A DNA stretch of 64,000 nt from Lachnoclostridium sp. UBA5725 (GCA_002419585.1 DIGJ01000009.1:1-64000), one strand, 5' to 3'; shown: positions 34,644 to 44,362, counted from the stretch's first letter. Translations and numbers: made by a program. The notes: generated from the letters alone by a model not told the origin.

Positions 34644-35702
34644 ATGAATACAAAAATGATAAAAATAAAAGAACAGGATTTCTCTGCCAGTGAGTTTCAC
34701 GAAGCAGCAGAAATCCTTAAAAATGGCGGTTTAGTAGCATTCCCCACAGAAACAGTATATGGTCTTGGTGGAGATGGATTGAAAGAAGATGCAGCAAAAA
34801 AAATATATGAAGCCAAGGGAAGACCATCCGATAATCCACTTATTATCCATATATCAGATATGGAGATGCTAGATAAATTGGTAAAAGAAGTACCTTTAAA
34901 GGGGATAAAACTCGCAAAAGCATTCTGGCCGGGGCCGCTTACCATGATAATGAACAAAAGCGATGCGGTACCTTATGGAACCACAGGGGGCCTTAATACA
35001 GTAGCAATTCGTATGCCCTCTCATCCAATTGCATTAGAACTAATTCGTACATCAAGAGTTTGTATTGCGGCACCAAGCGCAAATACATCTGGCAGACCAA
35101 GTCCAACGAAAGCATCACATGTAAAAGATGACTTGGATGGTAAGATTGATATGATTATTGATGGAGGTAATGTTGGGATTGGTATTGAGTCTACGATTGT
35201 TGATCTGACTGGGGACATACCTGTGATATTACGTCCGGGATATATTACAAAGAAGATGTTAGAAGAAGTAGTGGGTCCGGTTGAAGTGGATAAAGCGATA
35301 CTTAATAGGCAGATGGATCCAAACTTAGTTCCCAAAGCACCTGGTATGAAATACAAGCATTATGCACCAAAAGGTGATCTTACGATCTTTGAAGGAAATG
35401 CGCAGGCAGTGATAAGAGAAATTAACAAGCGAGTAGACGCTGCATTGGCGGATGGAAAAACAGCTGGAGTAATTGCTTCGAGCGAGACAAAGGATGCATA
35501 CAAAGACGGTATTATTAAAATTATTGGCACCCGGGGCAAAGAAGTTACCATTGCCCAAAGTCTTTATAGCATTTTAAGAGAATTTGATGATTTAGGAGTT
35601 GATGTAATCTATTCTGAAAGTTTTTCTTCTGATGATTTGGGACAGGCGATTATGAATCGACTACTAAAAGCAGCGGGATACCAAGTGGTTACTTGTGTAT
35701 AG
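34644..35702 (+). CDS. tsaC: L-threonylcarbamoyladenylate synthase (Sua5 type)
   Basis: Makes threonylcarbamoyl-AMP for t6A modification of ANN-decoding tRNAs. About 352 residues: a YrdC-like catalytic domain (FPTETVYGLGG, KGRPSDNPL, SANTSGRPSPT) and a C-terminal Sua5 domain from about residue 215 (PGMKYKHYAP). No ribosome site precedes ATG 34617 or 34644. A TATAAT box (34631-34636) lies only seven bases before ATG 34644, so a leaderless transcript is possible. ATG 34617 would add nine residues. Confidence 0.9.
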   Translation: MNTKMIKIKEQDFSASEFHEAAEILKNGGLVAFPTETVYGLGGDGLKEDAAKKIYEAKGRPSDNPLIIHISDMEMLDKLVKEVPLKGIKLAKAFWPGPLTMIMNKSDAVPYGTTGGLNTVAIRMPSHPIALELIRTSRVCIAAPSANTSGRPSPTKASHVKDDLDGKIDMIIDGGNVGIGIESTIVDLTGDIPVILRPGYITKKMLEEVVGPVEVDKAILNRQMDPNLVPKAPGMKYKHYAPKGDLTIFEGNAQAVIREINKRVDAALADGKTAGVIASSETKDAYKDGIIKIIGTRGKEVTIAQSLYSILREFDDLGVDVIYSESFSSDDLGQAIMNRLLKAAGYQVVTCV

Positions 35703-35717
35703 GATAGGGGGAAAATC

Positions 35718-36182
35718 ATGAGTGACAAAAAGAAATACCGTAGAGTGTTATTTGTTTGCACGGGAAATACTTGTAGAAGCCCAATGGCTGAAACAATATT
35801 TCGCAGCCTTCAGTTTGAGAACGGAATTGAGACACTTTCAAGAGGTATGGTGGTACTCTTTCCAGAGCCATCCAATCCAAACGCAGAAACGGTTATTACA
35901 AGCCATGGATTAAAGTTAGAAAATCATCGTGCTAGGCAGATAAAGGCAAGAGATATCACAGAAGATACCCTGATATTAACAATGACACTAAATCAAAAAA
36001 TAAAAATCATGGAAGATTATGAAGTTTATGATAATGTTTATACCATAAAGGAATTTGTTGATGAAGAAGGCGAAGTGGCAGATCCATATGGTGGCGATTT
36101 GGTTGACTATGAAAATTGTTACGGAGATCTATATCGACTTGTAAAAAAAGCAAGTGTTAAATTAAATGAGGAGCTGGAATAA
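35718..36182 (+). CDS. Low-molecular-weight protein arginine/tyrosine phosphatase
   Basis: 154 residues with the phosphate-binding loop LFVCTGNTCRSPMAE near the N-terminus (CX5R) and the general-acid segment DPYGGD near residue 129. The Thr following the nucleophilic Cys suits the arginine phosphatase YwlE subgroup, often adjacent to tsaC as here; tyrosine phosphatase activity is the alternative. It begins 15 bases after tsaC. Confidence 0.88.
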   Translation: MSDKKKYRRVLFVCTGNTCRSPMAETIFRSLQFENGIETLSRGMVVLFPEPSNPNAETVITSHGLKLENHRARQIKARDITEDTLILTMTLNQKIKIMEDYEVYDNVYTIKEFVDEEGEVADPYGGDLVDYENCYGDLYRLVKKASVKLNEELE

Positions 36183-36197
36183 TTATTCCAGCTCCTC
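36168..36197. terminator. Hairpin spanning both convergent stop codons
   Basis: A perfect 13-bp stem with a four-base loop (36168-36180 with 36185-36197). The stop codons of the phosphatase and of the DUF402 gene lie in or next to the loop. Plus-strand T content after it is moderate. Confidence 0.7.
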
Positions 36198-36662
36198 TAT
36201 TATATTTTGTAATAAATAGAATTGATTACTATACATTAGTTTTAATAAATTATCTGCGGTTTTTAACGCTTTGGAACAAATGTTAGGCGTGATTTTTTCT
36301 TCGTCTAATAGGTCTCCTAATTCATCTAAATCAACAACCTCAATACTTCCATTTGGTCTTAATAGAATATCAACCAGCAAATCATGAAAAATATACGTGT
36401 TGTCTTCTTTGTTGTATTCCGTATCGATAATGTCACAATACCAATAAACCAATTCATTTTGATGATTATAAATTTTGCTTATTTTATAACCGCTATTTAT
36501 AAAGTAAGCAGAAATACCTCTGTTTATATCGGCACGTGGTTTAAGAGTATCCCATTTTGTAATAATCAGGCCAGGGGATTGCTTTAAAACAATATCATCT
36601 TTTAAATGAATCAGCTCATTTGGAACATATCTTCTGCGATATAGTTCTGGAAACTTTTCCAT
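36183..36662 (-). CDS. DUF402/FomD-like protein
   Basis: 159 residues with the DUF402 pattern (YWYCDIIDTEYN, FHDLLVDILLRPNGSIEVVDLDEL), in which acidic residues bind a metal in FomD-like nucleotide phosphohydrolases. Specific substrate unknown. It converges on the phosphatase gene with no gap. Confidence 0.8.
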   Translation of the reverse strand: MEKFPELYRRRYVPNELIHLKDDIVLKQSPGLIITKWDTLKPRADINRGISAYFINSGYKISKIYNHQNELVYWYCDIIDTEYNKEDNTYIFHDLLVDILLRPNGSIEVVDLDELGDLLDEEKITPNICSKALKTADNLLKLMYSNQFYLLQNIIEELE

Positions 36663-36852
36663 AAGTAACTCCTATTCTGAGAACCTGCTAGATCTGGTTG
36701 TTTATTCGGATTATACCACTTAGCAAACAAAATAAAAAGAGAAATTTGATACAATCTAAAAATGACAAAACTGATCCAACCTAAAAAAAATTGATTCCAT
36801 ATAAAAAAATTTAATATATCAATTAAATTACGTCAATTTGTGTACTAATTTG

Positions 36853-36881
36853 TAGACATAATGTAGAAAAGTGTATATAAT
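36853..36881 (+). promoter_or_regulatory. Promoter of the ATP synthase operon
   Basis: TAGACA (36853-36858), 17 bp, TATAAT (36876-36881). Confidence 0.75.
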
Positions 36882-36926
36882 ATTAATATTAGTAACAGAA
36901 TAATTGGTACTTTAGAGGTGGGCAGA

Positions 36927-37217
36927 GTGAAAAACAACCAACTAATTTGGAAAAGCTTAATGATGATAACGCAGATTGGACTGTCTATGATAACCCCTAT
37001 TTTAATATGTGTATTTATAGGTGTTAAACTAGATCAGTGGTTCTCTACGCAGTATTGGTTTATCATTTTGCTTTTTCTTGGCATTTTGTCGGCTTTTCGA
37101 TGTGCCTATGAGCTCACAAAGAGATTTTATTCAAAAGATTTAACTCGTGAAATCGAGGAACAAAAGTATTTTGATAATCTCAAAAAGGGAAGGAACGAAA
37201 AAGGTAAGAAACGATGA
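36927..37217 (+). CDS. AtpZ/AtpI-like small membrane protein
   Basis: 96 residues with two transmembrane helices and a basic C-terminus, of the AtpZ-like family often found first in ATP synthase operons and linked to Mg2+/Ca2+ handling or c-ring assembly. The GTG at 36927 suits the AGAGGTGG site better than the GTG at 36918. It shares an ATGA overlap with the next gene. Confidence 0.75.
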   Translation: MKNNQLIWKSLMMITQIGLSMITPILICVFIGVKLDQWFSTQYWFIILLFLGILSAFRCAYELTKRFYSKDLTREIEEQKYFDNLKKGRNEKGKKR

Positions 37218-37615
37218 AAGAAGCAAGGAATACATTTTATGATTTGATAGTAGGAATTGCTATTTATGCCGTAATTGTATGCATAGTGACAGCAATACTT
37301 GTAGATAATAATCTGACGTTTATTGCGGGCATTATTTATGGCGTATTCATTTCTGGATTTCTAGCATACCACATGTTTCGATCTTTGGAAAAAACCTTGG
37401 ATTATGATCCTGAAGGAGCAGAAAAGCATGCTAGAAAAATGTCAGCATTTCGCATGGCTATTATGGCAATTGCAGTTGGTGCGGCAATATTTCTATCTAC
37501 TATTTTTAACGTCATTGGAGTTTTAATCGGAATGATGGCACTAAAAATCTCAGCTTATGTTCAACCGATTATTCACCGCTATATTACATCTAAAATATAT
37601 AAGGAGGGAGGGTGA
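37214..37615 (+). CDS. atpI: ATP synthase subunit I
   Basis: 133 residues with four transmembrane helices; AtpI proteins help assemble the c-ring. It overlaps the preceding stop by ATGA. Confidence 0.8.
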   Translation: MKEARNTFYDLIVGIAIYAVIVCIVTAILVDNNLTFIAGIIYGVFISGFLAYHMFRSLEKTLDYDPEGAEKHARKMSAFRMAIMAIAVGAAIFLSTIFNVIGVLIGMMALKISAYVQPIIHRYITSKIYKEGG

Positions 37616-37620
37616 AAAAC

Positions 37621-38397
37621 GTGAGCAATGAAATCGCTTTAATTGTGGGAAATATGTCTCACGGGACCACAAATTTAATCCGTGCAGAGAGTGCGGTCAG
37701 CCTTGGTGTAAAAGCTTATGCACAGTATAAACTCTTCGGACAGACGTTATATATTACCACAACTCATATTTCGATATTGATTGTGTTAGTAACAATACTT
37801 ATCTTTTGTATCATAGCAAACCGTGCTATTAAGAAGGCTGACCCAAATGAAGTGCCAGGACCTTTTTTGAATGCGGTCGAACTGATTGTAGAATCAATCG
37901 ATAAGTTAGTTGCAAGCAATATGGGAGAAAAGCATGCACCAAAGTTTGTAAACTATATTGGTACACTGGCTACGTTCATATTAGTATCCAATTTTTCTGG
38001 CTTGTTTGGTTTAAGACCGCCAACTGCAGATTATGGTGTGACGTTGCCATTAGCGCTGATCACATGGGTAATGATTCAGTTCAACGGATTTAAGTATCAA
38101 AAGATGGGCAAGATTAAAGGTTTGTTTGAACCAATATTCTTATTTTTCCCAATTAACTTAATTGGCGAATTTGCAACACCAGTATCTATGTCACTACGTT
38201 TGTTTGGTAACATTTTATCTGGAACCGTAATGCTTACTCTAGTTTATGATTTGATTCCAAGAATCGGAACTTTAATCTGGCCGGCGGCATTACATGCATA
38301 TCTAGATGTGCTCTCAGGAGTAATTCAGACATTTGTATTTATTATGTTAACTATGGTATTTGTAGCAAATGCCATTGGTGATGAAGCCTCTGCATAA
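37621..38397 (+). CDS. atpB: ATP synthase F0 subunit a
   Basis: 258 residues, five or six membrane helices, with the conserved arginine segment SMSLRLFGNILSG that faces the c-ring. GTG 37621 follows AAGGAGGGAGG at a proper distance; the GTG at 37612 is only one base from it. Ion channel half of the rotor-stator interface. Confidence 0.95.
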   Translation: MSNEIALIVGNMSHGTTNLIRAESAVSLGVKAYAQYKLFGQTLYITTTHISILIVLVTILIFCIIANRAIKKADPNEVPGPFLNAVELIVESIDKLVASNMGEKHAPKFVNYIGTLATFILVSNFSGLFGLRPPTADYGVTLPLALITWVMIQFNGFKYQKMGKIKGLFEPIFLFFPINLIGEFATPVSMSLRLFGNILSGTVMLTLVYDLIPRIGTLIWPAALHAYLDVLSGVIQTFVFIMLTMVFVANAIGDEASA

Positions 38398-38447
38398 AGA
38401 AGCTTCAAATTAAAATTAAAAATTGAATTTTAAGGAGGAAACATATT

Positions 38448-38714
38448 ATGAGTAATATTACAAACGAAGGTTTAATCTTAGCTTGTTCAGCAGTTGGTGC
38501 AGGTTTAGCAATGATCGCAGGTATCGGTCCTGGTGTAGGACAGGGTATCGCAGCAGGTCATGGTGCAGCAGCAGTAGGACGTAATCCGGGTGCAAGAGGA
38601 CAGATTATGTCAACGATGCTTTTAGGACAGGCGGTAGCGGAAACAACTGGTCTTTACGGACTTGTTATTGCATTGATTCTACTATTTGCTAACCCACTTC
38701 TTGGTAAACTTTAA
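38448..38714 (+). CDS. atpE: ATP synthase F0 subunit c, Na+-type signature
   Basis: 88 residues, two helices. Gln32, Val63, Glu65, Thr66, Thr67 and Tyr70 match the Na+-binding set of the Ilyobacter/Acetobacterium-type c subunits (Gln32, Val63, Glu65, Ser66, Tyr70), with Thr for Ser. Na+ coupling is therefore predicted, not shown. Confidence 0.97.
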   Translation: MSNITNEGLILACSAVGAGLAMIAGIGPGVGQGIAAGHGAAAVGRNPGARGQIMSTMLLGQAVAETTGLYGLVIALILLFANPLLGKL

Positions 38715-38783
38715 TGAATGCAAATGCAAAATCATAGTTTGGTTTTGCATACTTATATTACCTTTACGGAAGGAGGGCAAAAC

Positions 38784-39332
38784 GTGATTGGAGTTTTATC
38801 AACAATTGAAGAAGTTGACAGACTGTTCGGATTAGATGCGCAATTACTTGCGGATGCTGCAATTGAGATGATAGCAATTTTTGTTTTATTCGTCGGAATG
38901 TCATATCTATTGTTTAATCCGGCCCGGACACTCTTGAAAAAAAGACAGGATAAGATTCGTGAAGAAATGGAAACTGCAGCAAAAAACAATGCGGAAGCGG
39001 AAGCATCAAAAGCAAAATATATGAAGAAGCTTAATACCATTGAAAAAGAAGCAGAACAGATTTTAAGTGAATCTCGCAAGAAAGCTTTGAAAAAAGAAAC
39101 CGATATTGAGGAGGAAGCGAAACTTGAGGCTTCCCGCATTATTGATAGGGCAAACAAAGAAGTTGAACTTGAAAAGAAGAAAATAAAAGATGATGTAAAG
39201 CAGGAAATCATATCCATGGCCTGTTTGATGGCAGGAAAAGTTGCTAGTGTTTCCATGGATGAAAAACAGCAAGCCGAGTTGGTTGAAAACACTTTAAAAG
39301 AGATGGGTGATGAAACATGGCAAAACAAATAG
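38784..39332 (+). CDS. atpF: ATP synthase F0 subunit b
   Basis: 182 residues: one N-terminal membrane helix near residues 30-50 and a long charged coiled coil forming the stator stalk. The AAGGAGGG site fixes a GTG start at 38784, 22 codons inside the longest frame. It overlaps atpH by 16 bases. Confidence 0.93.
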   Translation: MIGVLSTIEEVDRLFGLDAQLLADAAIEMIAIFVLFVGMSYLLFNPARTLLKKRQDKIREEMETAAKNNAEAEASKAKYMKKLNTIEKEAEQILSESRKKALKKETDIEEEAKLEASRIIDRANKEVELEKKKIKDDVKQEIISMACLMAGKVASVSMDEKQQAELVENTLKEMGDETWQNK

Positions 39333-39865
39333 CAAAAACCTACGGGGAAGCCTTATTTAAATTAGCCATCGAAGAAAATCAGCTGGATTCTCTAGAGTCT
39401 GAAGCGATTGATGTTTTAGAAGTAGTTCGTTCGAACGAAGAACTAAGTAAGGTTCTAAATCACCCTAAAATTTCAAGAGAAGAAAAAGTACAGCTGATAG
39501 AACAGGTATTCAAAGGAAATGTATCGGATCATATCGTTGGTTTCCTTACCATTATTGTTGAGAAAGGACGAAACGAAGAACTTACCGCTATATTCGAATA
39601 TTTCCTTTCAGAAGTAATGGAATACAAAAACATCGGTGTAGCTTATGTGACATCTGCCGTGGTTCTAACCAAAGAACAAAGGGCGCAGGTGGAAAACAGG
39701 CTTTTGCAAGTAACAAAATATGTGCAGTTCGTAACACACTATGAAGTAGATGAATCACTCATTGGTGGTATGGTTATTCGAATTGGCGATCGGGTTGTAG
39801 ATAGTAGCATTCGTACCAAATTAAACAGCATGGCGAATAAGCTAAAGAAAATACAACTTTCATAG
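39317..39865 (+). CDS. atpH: ATP synthase F1 subunit delta
   Basis: 182 residues of the OSCP/delta family: helical N-terminus (AKTYGEALFKLAIEE) and C-terminal IGGMVIRIGDRVVDSS motif. It links the stator stalk to the top of F1. Confidence 0.95.
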   Translation: MAKQIAKTYGEALFKLAIEENQLDSLESEAIDVLEVVRSNEELSKVLNHPKISREEKVQLIEQVFKGNVSDHIVGFLTIIVEKGRNEELTAIFEYFLSEVMEYKNIGVAYVTSAVVLTKEQRAQVENRLLQVTKYVQFVTHYEVDESLIGGMVIRIGDRVVDSSIRTKLNSMANKLKKIQLS

Positions 39866-39901
39866 AAATAAAAAAATACAGAAGGAAGGTGCACGAGTAT
39901 C

Positions 39902-41407
39902 ATGAATTTGAGACCAGAAGAAATCAGTTCCATAATCAAAGAACAGATTAAGAACTATAGTACAAAGCTTGAAGTCTCTGATGTTGGTACGGTAATTCAG
40001 GTGGCCGATGGAATCGCGCGTATCCATGGTTTGGAAAATGCGATGTCTGGTGAACTTTTAGAATTTCCTAATGAAATTTTCGGAATGGTAATGAACCTGG
40101 AAGAGGATAATGTAGGTGCCGTATTACTTGGTGAAACCAAGAATATAAATGAAGGTGATACCGTCAAAACAACAGGAAGGGTAGTTGAAGTACCTGTTGG
40201 GGACGCAATGTTGGGACGAGTTGTTAACGCATTAGGACAGCCAATTGATGGCAAGGGTCCGATCGAAACAACAAAATATCGTCAAGTAGAAAGAGTTGCA
40301 TCCGGCGTTATAGCCAGAAAGTCCGTAAATACTCCGTTACAAACGGGTATCAAAGCGATTGACTCCATGGTGCCAATTGGTAGAGGACAGCGTGAGCTTA
40401 TTATTGGAGACAGACAGACAGGCAAGACGGCAATTGTTATTGATACGATTATAAATCAAAAGGGACAGGGAGTTAACTGTATCTATGTAGCAATTGGTCA
40501 AAAAGCGTCTACTGTTGCTTCCATTGTTAAAACGTTAGAAGAATATGGTGCAATGGATTACACTACGGTTGTAGCTGCTACCGCCAGTGAATTAGCACCA
40601 TTACAGTATATTGCACCATATGCAGGATGTGCGATTGGTGAAGAGTGGATGGAGGAAGGAAAAGACGTATTGGTTGTTTATGATGATTTAAGCAAGCACG
40701 CGGTTGCATATCGTACCCTTTCCTTACTTCTTCGAAGACCACCAGGTCGTGAAGCTTACCCTGGAGATGTATTTTATTTGCATTCCAGATTATTAGAACG
40801 TGCAGCAAGACTCTCCGATGAACTTGGAGGAGGTTCTCTTACAGCACTTCCTATTATTGAAACGCAGGCAGGCGATGTTTCTGCATATATTCCTACGAAC
40901 GTAATTTCAATTACGGACGGGCAGATTTATCTTGAAACAGAAATGTTTAATTCCGGTTTCCGTCCAGCGGTTAATGCAGGACTTTCTGTATCTCGTGTAG
41001 GTGGCTCGGCTCAGATTAAGGCTATGAAGAAAATTGCAGGTCCTATTCGTACGGAGTTAGCACAGTACCGCGAACTTGCAGCGTTTTCACAATTTGGTTC
41101 GGATTTAGACAATGACACGAAAGAGAAGCTAGCGCAAGGAGAACGTATTAAGGAAGTATTAAAGCAACCTCAATACAAACCAATGCCAGTGCAGTATCAG
41201 GTAATTATGATTTATGCAGCAACCAAAAAATATTTATTGGATATTGAAGTTTCTAAAATCTTGGATTTTGAAAAAGAATTTTTTGAATTTTTAGATACAA
41301 AATATCCAGAGGTGCCAAAAGCAATCGAATCAGAACAAGTAATTAGTGACGAAACAGAAGCTGTTTTAATAAAAGCGCTTGAAGAGTTTAAGAAGTCCTT
41401 CAAATAA
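39902..41407 (+). CDS. atpA: ATP synthase F1 subunit alpha
   Basis: 501 residues with the P-loop GDRQTGKTAI near residue 170 and the alpha/beta signature around RRPPGREAYPGD. Binds nucleotide non-catalytically in the alpha3beta3 hexamer. The start follows AAGGAAGGTG. Confidence 0.98.
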   Translation: MNLRPEEISSIIKEQIKNYSTKLEVSDVGTVIQVADGIARIHGLENAMSGELLEFPNEIFGMVMNLEEDNVGAVLLGETKNINEGDTVKTTGRVVEVPVGDAMLGRVVNALGQPIDGKGPIETTKYRQVERVASGVIARKSVNTPLQTGIKAIDSMVPIGRGQRELIIGDRQTGKTAIVIDTIINQKGQGVNCIYVAIGQKASTVASIVKTLEEYGAMDYTTVVAATASELAPLQYIAPYAGCAIGEEWMEEGKDVLVVYDDLSKHAVAYRTLSLLLRRPPGREAYPGDVFYLHSRLLERAARLSDELGGGSLTALPIIETQAGDVSAYIPTNVISITDGQIYLETEMFNSGFRPAVNAGLSVSRVGGSAQIKAMKKIAGPIRTELAQYRELAAFSQFGSDLDNDTKEKLAQGERIKEVLKQPQYKPMPVQYQVIMIYAATKKYLLDIEVSKILDFEKEFFEFLDTKYPEVPKAIESEQVISDETEAVLIKALEEFKKSFK

Positions 41408-41444
41408 AATAGCTTAAGGAAAGAAGCACAGGAGGTGTGATATA

Positions 41445-42311
41445 ATGGCCTCAATGAGGGACATTAAAAGGCGTAAAAGCAGTATACAAAGCACCGGTCA
41501 GATTACAAAAGCGATGAAATTAGTTTCTACCGTAAAATTACAGAAAGCAAAAGGACGTGCCGAAGAAGCAAAGCCTTATTTTTTGTATCTATACGAAGCA
41601 ATTAATTCCATTCTTAAAAAGTCCGGGAATCTTTCGCATCCAATGCTTTCCGCTGGAGAATCCAATAAGAAGGCCGTCATTGTAATTACTTCGAATCGTG
41701 GATTGGCAGGCGGGTACAATGCGAATATTGTAAAACTTCTCACAAAGGGAGAAATCCATAGGGAAGATGTGGCAGTATTTTCTGTCGGAAACAAAGGAAG
41801 AGAAGCATTATCTCGCGCAGGTTATGATATTCGTAAAGATTATTCCTATGTAATGAATGAACCATCCTACAGTGATGCAATCGACATTGGCCGAGAAGTA
41901 ATGAACGCTTTTTCAAGCGGAGAAGTCGGAGAAATATATCTTGCATATACCGTATTTAAAAATACGGTAACTCATATTCCAACCTTAATTAAACTTCTTC
42001 CATTTCATGCAAATGAAGAAGATAAAACGGTGGAAAGTGAGATGGATAAGCTGACGCTTATGAATTACGAACCAGGACCAGAAGAAGTATTGGATCAAAT
42101 CATTCCAAAATACATCAATGGAATTATCTATGGTGCATTAATTGAGGCGGTGGCAGCAGAAAATGGTGCCAGAATGCAGGCAATGGACAATGCAACCAAC
42201 AATGCAGAAGATATGATTGCAGATTTATCATTAAAATATAATCGAGCGAGACAAAGCTCTATCACGCAGGAACTTACAGAGATTGTTGCGGGAGCTTCAG
42301 CTATTGAATAA
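41445..42311 (+). CDS. atpG: ATP synthase F1 subunit gamma
   Basis: 288 residues, central rotor shaft: N-terminal MRDIKRRKSSIQSTGQITKAMK and C-terminal helix RARQSSITQELTEIVAGASA are the conserved coiled-coil ends. AGGAGGTG precedes the start. Confidence 0.97.
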   Translation: MASMRDIKRRKSSIQSTGQITKAMKLVSTVKLQKAKGRAEEAKPYFLYLYEAINSILKKSGNLSHPMLSAGESNKKAVIVITSNRGLAGGYNANIVKLLTKGEIHREDVAVFSVGNKGREALSRAGYDIRKDYSYVMNEPSYSDAIDIGREVMNAFSSGEVGEIYLAYTVFKNTVTHIPTLIKLLPFHANEEDKTVESEMDKLTLMNYEPGPEEVLDQIIPKYINGIIYGALIEAVAAENGARMQAMDNATNNAEDMIADLSLKYNRARQSSITQELTEIVAGASAIE

Positions 42312-42369
42312 TGTCATAGCAATTCGATCGTTTTCGAAAAAATAACTTAGAAGGAGTGAGTGAAACAAT

Positions 42370-43767
42370 ATGGCAGAAGTGAATGTTGGAAAAATCACTC
42401 AGATTATTGGTGCGGTTCTTGATATTAAATATGAGGAAGGGAATCTTCCTGAAATCTATGATGCCATCCATATAGATACAAAAGACGGTAAAATTTTAGT
42501 TGTTGAGGTGGCTCAGCATCTGGGAGATGATACGGTAAGATGTATTGCTATGGGACCAACCGATGGTCTGATACGTGGTATGAAGGCTAAATCAACTGGC
42601 GGGCCAATTTCTGTTCCAGTTGGTGAAAATACATTAGGACGAATGTTCAATGTACTAGGACAGCCAATTGATAACAAACCAGCGCCAGAGAGCGTACAAT
42701 ATAAACCAATTCATCGTAAAGCACCTAATTTTGAAGATCTGGCCAATACAACTGAAGTATTGGAAACTGGAATTAAGGTCGTTGACCTTCTTTGTCCATA
42801 CCAAAGAGGTGGTAAAATCGGATTATTCGGTGGTGCTGGTGTAGGAAAAACAGTACTAATACAGGAGCTTATTACAAATATTGCAACCGAGCATGGTGGA
42901 TATTCTGTATTCGCTGGTGTAGGTGAACGTACTCGTGAAGGAAATGACCTTTACTATGAAATGATTGAATCTGGTGTTATTAATAAAACAACCATGGTGT
43001 TCGGTCAGATGAATGAACCACCTGGAGCAAGAATGAGAGTAGGTCTTACTGGACTTACTATGGCAGAAAACTTCCGTGATGAAGGCGGTAAAGATGTATT
43101 GTTGTTTATTGACAATATTTTCCGATTCACACAGGCAGGTTCCGAGGTATCCGCTTTACTTGGACGTATTCCAAGTGCTGTTGGTTACCAGCCAACTCTT
43201 CAAACAGAAATGGGTGCTCTACAGGAGCGAATCACTTCCACGAAGAATGGTTCCATTACATCCGTTCAGGCGGTATATGTACCAGCCGATGACTTAACAG
43301 ATCCAGCACCAGCAACTACATTTGCGCATCTGGATGCAACTACGGTACTTTCTCGTTCTATCGTAGAGTTAGGTATCTATCCAGCGGTTGATCCACTTGA
43401 GTCAACCTCTCGTATACTTGACCCTCGTGTTGTAGGAGAAGAGCATTACAAAGTTGCACGTGGTGTTCAGGAGATTTTGCAACGATATAAAGAATTACAG
43501 GATATTATAGCAATCCTTGGTATGGATGAATTATCGGAAGAGGATAGATTATTAGTTGCCAGAGCAAGAAAGATACAAAGATTTTTATCCCAGCCATTTA
43601 ATGTAGCTGAGCAGTTTACTGGATTGCCTGGAAAATACGTTCCACTTTCTGAAACAGTACAAGGTTTCAAAGAAATTCTGGAAGGTAAGCATGACGATAT
43701 ACCAGAAAGCTATTTCTTGAATGCAGGTAATATTGATGATGTGCTTGCTAAGGTAAGTAGCAAATAG
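42370..43767 (+). CDS. atpD: ATP synthase F1 subunit beta
   Basis: 465 residues, catalytic subunit. P-loop GGAGVGKTVL near 155, catalytic glutamate in GVGERTREGND and the DELSEED-like segment MDELSEEDRL are all present. Confidence 0.98.
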   Translation: MAEVNVGKITQIIGAVLDIKYEEGNLPEIYDAIHIDTKDGKILVVEVAQHLGDDTVRCIAMGPTDGLIRGMKAKSTGGPISVPVGENTLGRMFNVLGQPIDNKPAPESVQYKPIHRKAPNFEDLANTTEVLETGIKVVDLLCPYQRGGKIGLFGGAGVGKTVLIQELITNIATEHGGYSVFAGVGERTREGNDLYYEMIESGVINKTTMVFGQMNEPPGARMRVGLTGLTMAENFRDEGGKDVLLFIDNIFRFTQAGSEVSALLGRIPSAVGYQPTLQTEMGALQERITSTKNGSITSVQAVYVPADDLTDPAPATTFAHLDATTVLSRSIVELGIYPAVDPLESTSRILDPRVVGEEHYKVARGVQEILQRYKELQDIIAILGMDELSEEDRLLVARARKIQRFLSQPFNVAEQFTGLPGKYVPLSETVQGFKEILEGKHDDIPESYFLNAGNIDDVLAKVSSK

Positions 43768-43778
43768 GGAGGGCTTTC

Positions 43779-44186
43779 ATGTCTGATAAATTATTTAAAG
43801 TTCAGGTTATCTGCCCGGATAGAATTTTCTTTGATGGAGAATGCGATATGCTAGAACTTCGTACTACCGAAGGAGAAATCGGTATTTTAGCTGGTCATAT
43901 TCCTCTTACTGCAGTTGTAGCACCAGGTACACTTCGTATTATCAATGACGGAGATATTAAAAAAGCAGCACTGAATGACGGTTTTATAGAAATTCTTCCA
44001 GATAAAGTCGTAATTCTAGCAGAGGCTTGTGAGTGGCCAGATGAAATAGATTTAGAGCGAGCAAAAGAAGCACAGATACGTGCAGAAAATAGGCTAAGAA
44101 GCGTAGAAGAAATTGATATTAAGCGCGCTGAAATAGCACTTACGAAAGCATTGCTTCGAATCGATTTGGCAGAAAAGAAAAAATAA
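43779..44186 (+). CDS. atpC: ATP synthase F1 subunit epsilon
   Basis: 135 residues: N-terminal beta-sandwich (TTEGEIGILAGHIPL) and two C-terminal regulatory helices. Last gene of the operon, followed by a terminator. Confidence 0.96.
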   Translation: MSDKLFKVQVICPDRIFFDGECDMLELRTTEGEIGILAGHIPLTAVVAPGTLRIINDGDIKKAALNDGFIEILPDKVVILAEACEWPDEIDLERAKEAQIRAENRLRSVEEIDIKRAEIALTKALLRIDLAEKKK

Positions 44187-44191
44187 ACAAT

Positions 44192-44233
44192 AATTCGTTG
44201 CCGGCGAGTAAAACCGTTGGCAGCGAATTTTTT
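44192..44233 (+). terminator. Terminator of the ATP synthase operon
   Basis: A 15-bp stem with three G-U-type pairs (44192-44206 with 44215-44229) and a T run. Confidence 0.75.
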
Positions 44234-44269
44234 ATTACAAAAAATGGAATCCTCTAATTTAAAAAAGTA

Positions 44270-44298
44270 TTTACAAAAAATAAATACTATGGTATTCT
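44270..44298 (+). promoter_or_regulatory. Promoter of deoC
   Basis: TTTACA (44270-44275), 17 bp, TATTCT (44293-44298); an RbsR-type palindrome starts three bases downstream. Confidence 0.7.
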
Positions 44299-44300
44299 TT

Positions 44301-44316
44301 ATGTAACCGGTTTCAT
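44301..44316. promoter_or_regulatory. LacI-family operator O1 (deoC)
   Basis: ATGTAACCGGTTTCAT, one mismatch from a perfect palindrome, covers the transcription start of deoC. Confidence 0.75.
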
Positions 44317-44362
44317 AAAGACCAAGAACAATTATTATGACCGGTAAAATTTTTATTACAAA

